Positions 1 to 6,905 of a stretch of DNA of 9,907 nucleotides are shown here, piece after piece. Position numbers and translations under genes: made by a program. Origin of the DNA: JAXJYR01 sp964593515 (lineage in GTDB: Bacteria; Bacillota_I; Bacilli_A; Erysipelotrichales; Erysipelotrichaceae). Numbering within the stretch: position 1 is the stretch's first letter; every line of letters starts with the position of its first letter. The stretch spans positions 1 to 9,907 of the forward strand of contig CAZQJH010000053.1 of the NCBI GenBank assembly GCA_964593515.1, in the 5' to 3' direction. The notes beneath the pieces were generated by a model that saw nothing but the letters and a program-made list of their open reading frames with translations, was not told where the DNA came from and searched no databases.

Positions 1-52
1 AGATAACTAAAATCATAAATAATACCATAATACTATTCACAATTAATTCCAT
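1..52 (-). CDS. N-terminal fragment of a probable membrane protein (runs off window)
   Basis: A leftward ATG at 50-52 opens a frame that stays open to the window edge, giving 17 hydrophobic residues starting MELIVNSIMVLFMILVI. An AAAGGA Shine-Dalgarno-like sequence lies about 9 bases upstream. The hydrophobic start suggests a first membrane segment or a signal anchor. CvpA-family genes sit near rnhC in some Bacillota, but 17 residues cannot identify the family. It diverges from rnhC and shares the 53-139 intergenic region with it. Confidence 0.4.
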   Translation of the reverse strand, partial: MELIVNSIMVLFMILVI

Positions 53-94
53 CTTTTCACATCCTTTTCTTTCTTATATATTTTAACATAACTA

Positions 95-123
95 TTGCAT
101 TTTTCCATTAGAAAAGCTATATT
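95..123 (+). promoter_or_regulatory. Probable sigma-A promoter of rnhC
   Basis: TTGCAT (95-100) and TATATT (118-123) are separated by 17 bases. The predicted transcript start near 130 leaves only about 10 bases before the ATG at 140, so the leader would be very short, with just GGTGAT as a weak ribosome binding site. Confidence 0.45.
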
Positions 124-139
124 TTAATATGGTGATATT

Positions 140-1015
140 ATGAGTCAAACAATAATAATGAATGAAGAACAAATAAAAAATTTAGAATTAAAATTAAAAC
201 ATGCTAATAAGCGTAAAACCCCTAATTATGCCTTATATTCATATGAATTAGATGGTTGTATTATAACGGCATATCAATCAAAAAAAGTCTTATTTCAAGG
301 TAAAAACGAAGATGAAATTATAGCTTTATTAAATGAAGAAACTATTCATAAACCAACTAATACCTTTCCTCAAGCTGGAAGTGATGAAGTTGGTACCGGT
401 GATTATTTTGGTGGTGTAGTTGTTTGTGCTTGTTATGTTGATGAAAAAGCTTATGAACAATTAAAACATTTAGGTATTGGTGATAGTAAAACGATTAAAG
501 ATGATAAGATTATGGAAATAGCTCCAACCCTAATGCAATTATTACCTTATTCACTATTAATTGTAGATAATGAAAAATATAATCAAATTCAACCAACAAC
601 TAATATGGTTGATATGAAATGCCAACTTCATAATCAAGCTTATGTTCATTTACGTAATAAAATTAAACAATTACCACCATTAAGTGTGGTTGATCAATTT
701 GTCCAAGCTAAAAGTTATTATCGCTATCTTCAAAACAAAAGTGATGTTGTTAGAAACTTACATTTTGAAACAAAAGCTGAAAGTAAATATTTTGCTGTTG
801 CTTGTGCTTCTATTATTGCTCGTTATGCTTTTTTAAAGCAAATGGAATCTTTAGAAACTAAATATAATTTCAAATTCCATAAAGGAGCTGGTAAACAAGT
901 TGATGAATGTATTAAATCTTTTGTTGCTGAATTTGGTCTTGAAGAATTAACTAAAGTAGCTAAATTACATTTTAAAAATAGTGAAAAAGCACTAAAAAAG
1001 AATCTCACTTTATAA
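140..1015 (+). CDS. rnhC: Ribonuclease HIII
   Basis: RNase HIII is a cytoplasmic endonuclease that cuts the RNA strand of RNA-DNA hybrids (R-loops, primers). The 291-residue length is typical. An N-terminal region of about 70 residues corresponds to the family's TBP-like substrate-binding domain. The catalytic domain begins with the hallmark GSDEVGTGDYFGG stretch (80-92), where Asp82 and Glu83 are the first metal-binding acids. Asp185 in VVDQF is the third by position. The conserved segment around TKAES (211-215) and the SIIARYAF helix (224-231) follow, so a further acid is probably there, though I cannot assign it firmly. The first ATG is preferred because GGTGAT lies just upstream; an internal ATG at codon 7 has no ribosome binding site. 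The gene is monocistronic and ends inside a terminator stem shared with the convergent MATE gene. Confidence 0.95.
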   Translation: MSQTIIMNEEQIKNLELKLKHANKRKTPNYALYSYELDGCIITAYQSKKVLFQGKNEDEIIALLNEETIHKPTNTFPQAGSDEVGTGDYFGGVVVCACYVDEKAYEQLKHLGIGDSKTIKDDKIMEIAPTLMQLLPYSLLIVDNEKYNQIQPTTNMVDMKCQLHNQAYVHLRNKIKQLPPLSVVDQFVQAKSYYRYLQNKSDVVRNLHFETKAESKYFAVACASIIARYAFLKQMESLETKYNFKFHKGAGKQVDECIKSFVAEFGLEELTKVAKLHFKNSEKALKKNLTL

Positions 1016-1031
1016 AGGAGATTCTTTTTTT
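994..1031. terminator. Bidirectional rho-independent terminator between rnhC and the MATE gene
   Basis: A perfect 13-bp stem pairs 994-1006 (AAAAAAGAATCTC) with 1018-1030, with an 11-base loop. It is flanked by A-runs on the left and T-runs on the right, so it can terminate in both directions. The rnhC stop codon (1013-1015) is in the loop and the MATE stop (1033-1035) is just outside. Confidence 0.85.
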
Positions 1032-1032
1032 A

Positions 1033-2358
1033 TTAGATTTCATCATACCAAGGTCCACGACGATAGAAATAAAGGGTAATAAATGTTGAAATACACCAAC
1101 CAATTGGCCAAGCTAACCAAACACCAATAACACCGAAGAACTTAGCTAAAACAAGAGCACAAATAACTCTTAGACCTAAATCCACAAATGTATCAATCAT
1201 AAATTGTTTCATTAGTCCTGCCCCTCTTAATATTCCATCACCAATTAACTTAGCAGAGATAACAAAGTAGAATGGTGCAACAATACGAATAAAAGATAAT
1301 CCAGTATCTAAAGAAACAGCTGAACCATTATCTAAGAATAAATTTAAGAATAAATCACCTTTCCATAAGTAAAAGATAACAATTGGAATAGTGATTGTCC
1401 AAACCATTTTCATTCCCGCTATAAATCCTTCTTTTACTCGTTCTAATTTTCTAGCTCCCATATTTTGAGCTACATAATTAGACATACCATTACCAATAGT
1501 CGTATATGAAGTAATAACTAGTCCATTAATTTTAACAATCGCACTATATCCAGCCATTACACTTGCTCCAAAACCATTAATAATACCTTGTACAATAATA
1601 TTACCAACCGATACAAAACTTTGTTGTAAAGTACTAGGTAAAGCAATAATTACAAATCGTTTTAAGATATGTTTATCAAAAATAGCTGCCTTTTCACTTT
1701 GAAACTTACTTAATCGTTTAAAGACAAATAGAAGTGCTAAAATACAACTAATTCCTTGGCAAATAAAAGTAGCCCAAGCTACTCCAGCTACCCCCATATT
1801 GAAAGAAGCAACAAATAAAACATCCATAGCAATATTTACCGTAGAAGAAATAGCTAAAAAGATAAAAGGTGTCTTTGAATCACCTAAAGCTGAGAAAATA
1901 CCCGTTGCTACATTATAAAAGAATACAAATGGTAAACTATAAACGTAAATATCTAAATATACTTTTGAATCAGTAAATACTTCACTTGGTGTTTTAATTA
2001 AATTTAAGATTAAATCACAACCTAATATTCCAATCAACATTAATACAATACATACAACTAATGTGGAAATAATTGAAGTATAAATACATGTTTTAACTTT
2101 ATCATATTTTTTAGCCCCAAAAAACTCTGATACTAAGATTGAACATCCCATATTACATCCAAAAGCAAAAGCTAAAAAGATTAAAGTAATTTCATAACTA
2201 TTACCAACAGCTGCTAAAGCATTTTCCCCAATAAATTTACCTGCTACTAAACTATCAGCTAAATTATAGAATTGTTGGAAAATAACACTAGCAAACAAAG
2301 GTAAACAAAACTTCCATAAAACCTTACTAGGTTTACCTACCGTTAAATCTTGATTCAA
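1033..2358 (-). CDS. MATE family efflux transporter
   Basis: This is an integral membrane multidrug/toxin antiporter of the MATE family, normally coupled to Na+ or H+. About twelve hydrophobic segments are visible over 441 residues, the usual size. The N-terminal pattern (PLFASVIFQQFYNLADSLVAG, then A-A-V-G) and the repeat of this pattern in the second half are typical of MATE proteins. Start choice: an ATG exists at 2367 but abuts its AAGGAG directly with no spacer. The TTG at 2356-2358, three codons in, has a 9-base spacer and is the more likely start, giving MNQDLTVGKPSK. The substrate cannot be told from sequence. The gene is transcribed alone from its own promoter and ends in the terminator shared with rnhC. 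Confidence 0.92.
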   Translation of the reverse strand: MNQDLTVGKPSKVLWKFCLPLFASVIFQQFYNLADSLVAGKFIGENALAAVGNSYEITLIFLAFAFGCNMGCSILVSEFFGAKKYDKVKTCIYTSIISTLVVCIVLMLIGILGCDLILNLIKTPSEVFTDSKVYLDIYVYSLPFVFFYNVATGIFSALGDSKTPFIFLAISSTVNIAMDVLFVASFNMGVAGVAWATFICQGISCILALLFVFKRLSKFQSEKAAIFDKHILKRFVIIALPSTLQQSFVSVGNIIVQGIINGFGASVMAGYSAIVKINGLVITSYTTIGNGMSNYVAQNMGARKLERVKEGFIAGMKMVWTITIPIVIFYLWKGDLFLNLFLDNGSAVSLDTGLSFIRIVAPFYFVISAKLIGDGILRGAGLMKQFMIDTFVDLGLRVICALVLAKFFGVIGVWLAWPIGWCISTFITLYFYRRGPWYDEI

Positions 2359-2387
2359 TATAATCATCTCCTTAAATAACGTATTGT

Positions 2388-2416
2388 ATTATAGACCTAA
2401 AAAGAAAAAGTGTAAA
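2388..2416 (-). promoter_or_regulatory. Sigma-A promoter of the MATE gene
   Basis: On the minus strand, TTTACA (2416-2411) and TATAAT (2393-2388) are separated by 17 bases. The -35 box lies inside the left arm of the terminator stem that ends the upstream operon, so the two signals overlap. Confidence 0.7.
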
Positions 2417-2430
2417 TAAAATTTACACTT
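2399..2430 (-). terminator. Rho-independent terminator of the eetA-to-dCMP deaminase operon
   Basis: A perfect 10-bp stem pairs 2408-2417 with 2421-2430 (AAGTGTAAAT), with a 3-base loop. On the minus strand it is followed by TTTTTCTTTTT. The dCMP deaminase stop codon (2423-2425) lies within the stem. The stem is AT-rich, so termination could be partial and allow some read-through into the MATE gene. Confidence 0.8.
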
Positions 2431-2911
2431 CTTGATTAAATTTTTCTACAGTTAACTTCATTTGATATGGTAATTGAACTAATTCAATACCAGCACTTTG
2501 TAACATTCTTTTTGAAGCAATAGTTCCTGGTGTCATAGCATATTTATCTGATTCATAAATAACTCGTGAGATTCCACTTTGAATAATTGCTTTAGCACAT
2601 TCATTACAAGGAAATAATGAAACATAAATACTACAATTTCTTAAATCACGTTTACTATTTAAAATAGCATTTAATTCTGCATGAACAACATATGGATATT
2701 TAGTATCCCCAAATTCACCTTCACGTGCCCATGGAAAATCATCATCACTACATCCATTAGGGAATCCATTATAACCAATACTAACAACTCGATGTTCATT
2801 ACTAACAATAACAGCTCCTACTTGCGTATTAGGATCTTTGCTACGCATTCCGCTTAAATGCGCTAATCCCATGAAATAATCATCCCATGTTAAAACATCA
2901 CTACGTTTCAT
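2423..2911 (-). CDS. dCMP deaminase (ComEB-like cytidine/deoxycytidylate deaminase family)
   Basis: The protein is predicted to deaminate dCMP to dUMP, the precursor of dTMP. Its 162 residues show the zinc-dependent deaminase signature: HAE with His77 and Glu79 (zinc ligand and proton shuttle) and PCNEC with Cys102 and Cys105 (zinc ligands). The GYNGFPNGC segment (46-54) is typical of the dCMP deaminase/ComEB branch. The ATG lies one base beyond the rluD stop, with GAGAGGAAG as ribosome binding site inside rluD, so translation is probably coupled. It is the last gene of the operon. With dut in the same operon, both enzymes feed dUMP. In Bacillus the homologue comEB lies in a competence operon, but that context is not seen here. 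Confidence 0.9.
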   Translation of the reverse strand: MKRSDVLTWDDYFMGLAHLSGMRSKDPNTQVGAVIVSNEHRVVSIGYNGFPNGCSDDDFPWAREGEFGDTKYPYVVHAELNAILNSKRDLRNCSIYVSLFPCNECAKAIIQSGISRVIYESDKYAMTPGTIASKRMLQSAGIELVQLPYQMKLTVEKFNQEV

Positions 2912-2912
2912 A

Positions 2913-3824
2913 TTAATCTTCCTCTCTTAATTCTTGTAAATATGCTTCAAAATATTGCGGTAATGGTGCATTCACAACTACTTGTTCATTAGTTGTTGGA
3001 TGCGTGAATTTTAATTCAAAAGCATGTAAGAATTGACCATAACCTTGTTTAGTTTTACGATAACTATATTTTTCATCACCTACAAGTGGATGTTCAATAT
3101 ATTGCATATGAACTCTAATTTGATGAGTTCTTCCAGTTTCAAGTGTACATTCAACTAATGTATGCTTCTTAAAACGTTCAACGACTCTAAAGTGTGTACG
3201 AGCTTCTTTAGAATTAGTTGCTGTAACCGCCATTTTTTGACGATCTTTCACATCACGACCAATAGGGGCATCAATAGTTCCAAAATCATGTTCAATAACC
3301 CCATGTACTAAAGCATAATATTTACGACTAACTTCTTTTTTAGATAATTGTTCACTTAATGATAAATGAGCTTTATCATTTTTAGCAACAATTAATAAAC
3401 CTGTTGTATCTTTATCAATACGATGTACAATTCCAGGTCTTAATACCCCATTAATTCCTGATAAATCTTTACAGTGATATAATAAACCATTTACTAAAGT
3501 ATTTTCTTGATTACCATTAGCTGGATGCACAACAATTCCTTTAGCTTTATTAATCACAATAACATCTTCATCTTCATAACGAATATCTAAATCCATCTTT
3601 TGTGGTTTAGCTTCCATACTCATCTCAGGAGGTAATGAATAAGTTATAACATCATTAATTCTAACTTTATAATTAGCTTTTTCATTTTTATTATTAACTA
3701 ATACTTGTCCATCATCAATTAATTGTTGAATACGTGAACGAGTTAATTCACTATTTGCTACTAAATATTTATCTAATCTAGTAAAAGCATCTTCACTATT
3801 TACTACAAGTTCAATTACATCCAT
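2913..3824 (-). CDS. rluD: Ribosomal RNA pseudouridine synthase, RluA/RluD family (intact copy)
   Basis: This enzyme isomerises uridines to pseudouridine in large-subunit rRNA (RluD-type, inferred). An N-terminal S4 RNA-binding domain (about 14-75) precedes the catalytic domain. The catalytic motif HRIDKDTTGLL (134-144) contains Asp137, the expected nucleophile, and GRTHQIRVH lies in the C-terminal half. The 303-residue length is normal. A GAGAGGG ribosome binding site lies 7 bases before the ATG. The start overlaps the end of lspA by 10 bases; lspA-rluD adjacency is a common Bacillota arrangement (lspA-ylyB in Bacillus subtilis). Codons 1-39 of this gene lie in the duplicated block and appear a second time at 5671-5555, fused to eetB. 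Confidence 0.93.
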   Translation of the reverse strand: MDVIELVVNSEDAFTRLDKYLVANSELTRSRIQQLIDDGQVLVNNKNEKANYKVRINDVITYSLPPEMSMEAKPQKMDLDIRYEDEDVIVINKAKGIVVHPANGNQENTLVNGLLYHCKDLSGINGVLRPGIVHRIDKDTTGLLIVAKNDKAHLSLSEQLSKKEVSRKYYALVHGVIEHDFGTIDAPIGRDVKDRQKMAVTATNSKEARTHFRVVERFKKHTLVECTLETGRTHQIRVHMQYIEHPLVGDEKYSYRKTKQGYGQFLHAFELKFTHPTTNEQVVVNAPLPQYFEAYLQELREED

Positions 3825-4300
3825 AATCTACCCTCTCTTTTTTCTTCCAAAATAACCAAAATAGCCATTAAGAAAACCCCTACTACTAATAGACTATCGG
3901 CAATATTAAAGATAGGAAAATCATAACCAAAAATAATAAAATCAAGAAAATCACGAACATATTGAAATAAACAACGATCAATAAAATTCCCAATAGTACC
4001 TGAAATCATCATTGCTAAGGCTAATTTTTGTCCCCATTCTTTTTTATCAATTTTAAAGTAATAATAAACCATCGCAATTAAAGCAATAATGGTAATTACT
4101 AAAAAGAATAATTGTTGTCCTTCAAGCATTGACCATGCTGCTCCATTATTACGATAATAAGTAATAGAGAAAAAACCTGGAATAATTTCTATTGCTTCAT
4201 ATAAATTTAAATTTAAATCGACTAAGTATTTAGTAAATTGATCTAAAATAATACCAACTACAATTGTAATAATTGCTAAAATATTAATCTTATTTTTCAT
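3815..4300 (-). CDS. lspA: Lipoprotein signal peptidase (signal peptidase II), left copy
   Basis: LspA is a membrane aspartyl protease that removes the signal peptide from diacylglyceryl-modified prolipoproteins. The 161-residue protein has four hydrophobic segments and the family motifs GNFIDR (104-109, Asp108), YVRDF (Asp117) and FNIAD (131-135, Asp135). Asp117 and Asp135 correspond to the catalytic pair in solved structures; Asp108 matches the conserved GNxxDR Asp. The start MKNKINIL at 4300 is chosen over a longer frame to 4348, which would overlap dut by 59 bases; GGAGG and GGAAG lie upstream of 4300. It overlaps the dut end by 11 bases and the rluD start by 10, so coupling is likely. 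The protein is identical to the copy at 5662-6147. Confidence 0.95.
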   Translation of the reverse strand: MKNKINILAIITIVVGIILDQFTKYLVDLNLNLYEAIEIIPGFFSITYYRNNGAAWSMLEGQQLFFLVITIIALIAMVYYYFKIDKKEWGQKLALAMMISGTIGNFIDRCLFQYVRDFLDFIIFGYDFPIFNIADSLLVVGVFLMAILVILEEKREGRLWM

Positions 4301-4799
4301 TAGTACTTCCAAATCCTCCATTACGTTTAGCTTCACTACTATCATCAATTGTGATCATAAAAGGCATAAAAATACCTTGAATAAAACCATCGTGTTGCTT
4401 AACATTAATTTCTTTATCACTACCATTACTGATTTTCGCAAAAATATGCCCTTCATTATCTGATTCATAGTAATCACTATCAATAATACCAATCGTATTA
4501 AATAAATGCATACGATATTTAAAACCTAATGAAGAACGAGGTACTAAAGCTAAGAAGTAACCTTCATCAATCTTAACTCTAATTCCTGTAGGAACTTTAA
4601 GATTATCATTTGGTTTTAAGTTAAAAGCAAAAGGAGCAAAAAAATCATATCCTGCTGAACCTTTAGTTGCTCTTTTAGGTAATAAAAGTGCATCATACAT
4701 CGCTTGAATAGTTTCATCACTTAAACTAGCATCATAATCTTTCATTGCTTCATAGTATAAGTGATAAGACACTTTTTCAAATTTAGCTACTGCTTGCAT
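4290..4799 (-). CDS. dut: dUTP diphosphatase (trimeric dUTPase), left copy
   Basis: The enzyme hydrolyses dUTP to dUMP and pyrophosphate, keeping uracil out of DNA and supplying thymidylate synthase. The five trimeric-dUTPase motifs appear in order: ATKGSAGYDFFA (44-55), PRSSLG (87-92), NTIGIIDSDYYE (101-112, Asp107 and Asp109), HDGFIQGIF (136-144) and GGFGST (161-166). The 169-residue length is slightly above the usual because of about 25 extra N-terminal residues. An AAAGGT ribosome binding site lies 7 bases upstream, and the ATG is one base past the stop of the TSCPD gene. The protein is identical to the copy at 6137-6646. The operon also carries a dCMP deaminase, so two dUMP-producing enzymes are co-expressed. 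Confidence 0.95.
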   Translation of the reverse strand: MQAVAKFEKVSYHLYYEAMKDYDASLSDETIQAMYDALLLPKRATKGSAGYDFFAPFAFNLKPNDNLKVPTGIRVKIDEGYFLALVPRSSLGFKYRMHLFNTIGIIDSDYYESDNEGHIFAKISNGSDKEINVKQHDGFIQGIFMPFMITIDDSSEAKRNGGFGSTNEK

Positions 4800-4800
4800 A

Positions 4801-5058
4801 TTAATTACCTTTTGCGCGATAAGCTTTTAAAGCTTGAGCAATTTGATCAGGACAAGAAGTAGCTTTAGGACCACATTTTACCCCTTCAAAATCTTCAATA
4901 ACTTCATCGATACTCATATCACGAATAATACGTGAAATACCTAATAAGTTACCAGGACATCCACCAACAATTTGAACATTCTTGATAACATTTCCATCCA
5001 TTTCAAAAACCATTTCTCGAGAACAAACTCCTTGTGGTTTATATACGAACTTTTCCAT
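4801..5058 (-). CDS. TSCPD domain protein (four-cysteine type), left copy
   Basis: An 85-residue protein named for its conserved TSCPD string (67-71). Four cysteines (12, 34, 62, 69) match the small four-Cys TSCPD family; related domains occur at the C-terminus of some B12-dependent ribonucleotide reductases and are presumed to bind metal. Its exact function is unknown; placement before dut is compatible with a nucleotide-metabolism role, which is inference. Start choice: the ATG at 5067 abuts AAAGGAG with no spacer, whereas the ATG at 5056-5058 has a 9-base spacer. Its start overlaps the end of the upstream rluD'-eetB fusion by 20 bases. The protein is identical to the copy at 6648-6905. Confidence 0.85.
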   Translation of the reverse strand: MEKFVYKPQGVCSREMVFEMDGNVIKNVQIVGGCPGNLLGISRIIRDMSIDEVIEDFEGVKCGPKATSCPDQIAQALKAYRAKGN

Positions 5059-5671
5059 AATTAACATCTCCTTTAAATCTACTTAATAATTGAATTGTTA
5101 CAAAAGCCATACACCATCCAGTCGGTATCGCTAATAAAATTAATGTTGGTAAAAATAATTGCATAAAGAATTGTTGATATAACCATGTAACAACAATTAC
5201 TTGACCAACATTATGAAATACACTTCCACAAATACTAATTCCATATAAGGACATTTTTGAAAAACGTTTAGCTAAATACATCATTAACATCGAACAAATA
5301 CAACCTGATAATGATAAATAAAATGAAACAGCAAAAATTTGCCCATTTAACAAACTAGCAAATAAAATTCTTGCTAGATTAACTTTAACCATTGTTTTAA
5401 AATCAAAAACTTCCCAACAAAATAAACCAACAATATTCGCAAAACCTAATTTAAAACCAGGAATGAATACTGGTAAAGGAATTGCACTTTCAACCATATG
5501 TAATAATAATGACAATGAAATCATCATTGAAATTAATGTAATTCTTCTTACCCTACCATCATCAATTAATTGTTGAATACGTGAACGAGTTAATTCACTA
5601 TTTGCTACTAAATATTTATCTAATCTAGTAAAAGCATCTTCACTATTTACTACAAGTTCAATTACATCCAT
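5039..5671 (-). CDS. RluD'-EetB fusion protein created at the duplication joint
   Basis: A 210-residue open frame: residues 1-39 are identical to the N-terminus of RluD (MDVIELVVNSEDAF..., ending QQLIDDG) and residues 40-210 equal residues 3-173 of EetB. The joint is in frame at the Gly39 codon (5555-5557). The S4 RNA-binding domain is cut after roughly its first 25 residues, so it should not fold as a working S4 domain. The EetB part, with all its membrane segments, is complete apart from its first two residues. The added segment is hydrophilic and would lie in the cytoplasm, so membrane topology should be preserved. It uses the rluD ribosome binding site (GAGAGGG) and overlaps the lspA right copy by 10 bases. 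Whether it is made and works is unknown; it could instead be an assembly artefact. Confidence 0.85.
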   Translation of the reverse strand: MDVIELVVNSEDAFTRLDKYLVANSELTRSRIQQLIDDGRVRRITLISMMISLSLLLHMVESAIPLPVFIPGFKLGFANIVGLFCWEVFDFKTMVKVNLARILFASLLNGQIFAVSFYLSLSGCICSMLMMYLAKRFSKMSLYGISICGSVFHNVGQVIVVTWLYQQFFMQLFLPTLILLAIPTGWCMAFVTIQLLSRFKGDVNYGKVRI

Positions 5672-6147
5672 AATCTACCCTCTCTTTTTTCTTCCAAAAT
5701 AACCAAAATAGCCATTAAGAAAACCCCTACTACTAATAGACTATCGGCAATATTAAAGATAGGAAAATCATAACCAAAAATAATAAAATCAAGAAAATCA
5801 CGAACATATTGAAATAAACAACGATCAATAAAATTCCCAATAGTACCTGAAATCATCATTGCTAAGGCTAATTTTTGTCCCCATTCTTTTTTATCAATTT
5901 TAAAGTAATAATAAACCATCGCAATTAAAGCAATAATGGTAATTACTAAAAAGAATAATTGTTGTCCTTCAAGCATTGACCATGCTGCTCCATTATTACG
6001 ATAATAAGTAATAGAGAAAAAACCTGGAATAATTTCTATTGCTTCATATAAATTTAAATTTAAATCGACTAAGTATTTAGTAAATTGATCTAAAATAATA
6101 CCAACTACAATTGTAATAATTGCTAAAATATTAATCTTATTTTTCAT
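5662..6147 (-). CDS. lspA: Lipoprotein signal peptidase (signal peptidase II), right copy
   Basis: This gene encodes the same 161-residue protein as the copy at 3815-4300, with the same Asp108, Asp117 and Asp135 motifs, the same start choice (MKNK, not the 16-residue-longer frame) and the same 11-base overlap with dut. The difference is downstream: this copy runs into the rluD'-eetB fusion, overlapping its start by 10 bases, rather than into intact rluD. It is the promoter-proximal copy in the operon. A lipoprotein substrate, the FMN-binding protein at 7872-8282, is encoded nearby. Confidence 0.95.
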   Translation of the reverse strand: MKNKINILAIITIVVGIILDQFTKYLVDLNLNLYEAIEIIPGFFSITYYRNNGAAWSMLEGQQLFFLVITIIALIAMVYYYFKIDKKEWGQKLALAMMISGTIGNFIDRCLFQYVRDFLDFIIFGYDFPIFNIADSLLVVGVFLMAILVILEEKREGRLWM

Positions 6148-6646
6148 TAGTACTTCCAAATCCTCCATTACGTTTAGCTTCACTACTATCATCAATTGTG
6201 ATCATAAAAGGCATAAAAATACCTTGAATAAAACCATCGTGTTGCTTAACATTAATTTCTTTATCACTACCATTACTGATTTTCGCAAAAATATGCCCTT
6301 CATTATCTGATTCATAGTAATCACTATCAATAATACCAATCGTATTAAATAAATGCATACGATATTTAAAACCTAATGAAGAACGAGGTACTAAAGCTAA
6401 GAAGTAACCTTCATCAATCTTAACTCTAATTCCTGTAGGAACTTTAAGATTATCATTTGGTTTTAAGTTAAAAGCAAAAGGAGCAAAAAAATCATATCCT
6501 GCTGAACCTTTAGTTGCTCTTTTAGGTAATAAAAGTGCATCATACATCGCTTGAATAGTTTCATCACTTAAACTAGCATCATAATCTTTCATTGCTTCAT
6601 AGTATAAGTGATAAGACACTTTTTCAAATTTAGCTACTGCTTGCAT
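6137..6646 (-). CDS. dut: dUTP diphosphatase (trimeric dUTPase), right copy
   Basis: This 169-residue dUTPase is identical to the product of 4290-4799, with all five motifs and the motif-3 aspartates (107, 109) intact. It is the promoter-proximal copy, one base downstream of the TSCPD gene and overlapping lspA by 11 bases. Neither copy shows decay, so the duplication would raise dUTPase dosage if both are transcribed from the eetA promoter. Confidence 0.95.
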   Translation of the reverse strand: MQAVAKFEKVSYHLYYEAMKDYDASLSDETIQAMYDALLLPKRATKGSAGYDFFAPFAFNLKPNDNLKVPTGIRVKIDEGYFLALVPRSSLGFKYRMHLFNTIGIIDSDYYESDNEGHIFAKISNGSDKEINVKQHDGFIQGIFMPFMITIDDSSEAKRNGGFGSTNEK

Positions 6647-6647
6647 A

Positions 6648-6905
6648 TTAATTACCTTTTGCGCGATAAGCTTTTAAAGCTTGAGCAATTTGATCAGGAC
6701 AAGAAGTAGCTTTAGGACCACATTTTACCCCTTCAAAATCTTCAATAACTTCATCGATACTCATATCACGAATAATACGTGAAATACCTAATAAGTTACC
6801 AGGACATCCACCAACAATTTGAACATTCTTGATAACATTTCCATCCATTTCAAAAACCATTTCTCGAGAACAAACTCCTTGTGGTTTATATACGAACTTT
6901 TCCAT
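6648..6905 (-). CDS. TSCPD domain protein (four-cysteine type), right copy
   Basis: The 85-residue product is identical to that of 4801-5058, with Cys12, Cys34, Cys62 and Cys69. Here the upstream neighbour is intact eetB, whose last 20 bases overlap this start. Its AAAGGAG ribosome binding site lies inside the eetB coding sequence, indicating translational coupling. The start at 6905 is preferred to the ATG at 6914 for the same spacing reason as in the left copy. Confidence 0.85.
   Translation of the reverse strand: MEKFVYKPQGVCSREMVFEMDGNVIKNVQIVGGCPGNLLGISRIIRDMSIDEVIEDFEGVKCGPKATSCPDQIAQALKAYRAKGN

Larger units (their letters stand above)
3709..5555. repeat. Tandem duplication, left copy (1847-base unit)
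   Basis: This block is repeated head to tail at 5556-7402. The left boundary lies in rluD: from 3709 onward the sequence matches 5556 onward, while upstream bases differ. The unit holds the 5' end of rluD, complete lspA, dut and the TSCPD gene, and eetB from codon 3 onward. All encoded proteins are identical between copies, and DNA segments I compared directly, including intergenic ones, were identical. I see no transposase or inverted repeats at the borders. Confidence 0.97.

Noticed and set aside
823..1008. 61-residue minus-strand open frame within rnhC
   Set aside because: It is antisense to the conserved 3' half of rnhC and resembles no family; it is a shadow frame.
4301..4348. Longer lspA start (MMIVVKLNVMEDLEVL extension), also at 6148-6195
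   Set aside because: The extension overlaps the conserved GGFGST end of dut by 59 bases in another frame; the start at 4300 (6147) has GGAGG/GGAAG upstream and the normal LspA N-terminus.
5039..5671. The S4-plus-membrane architecture as a genuine new protein family
   Set aside because: The first 39 residues are exactly those of RluD and the joint coincides with the duplication border, so it is a local chimera, not an evolved domain family.
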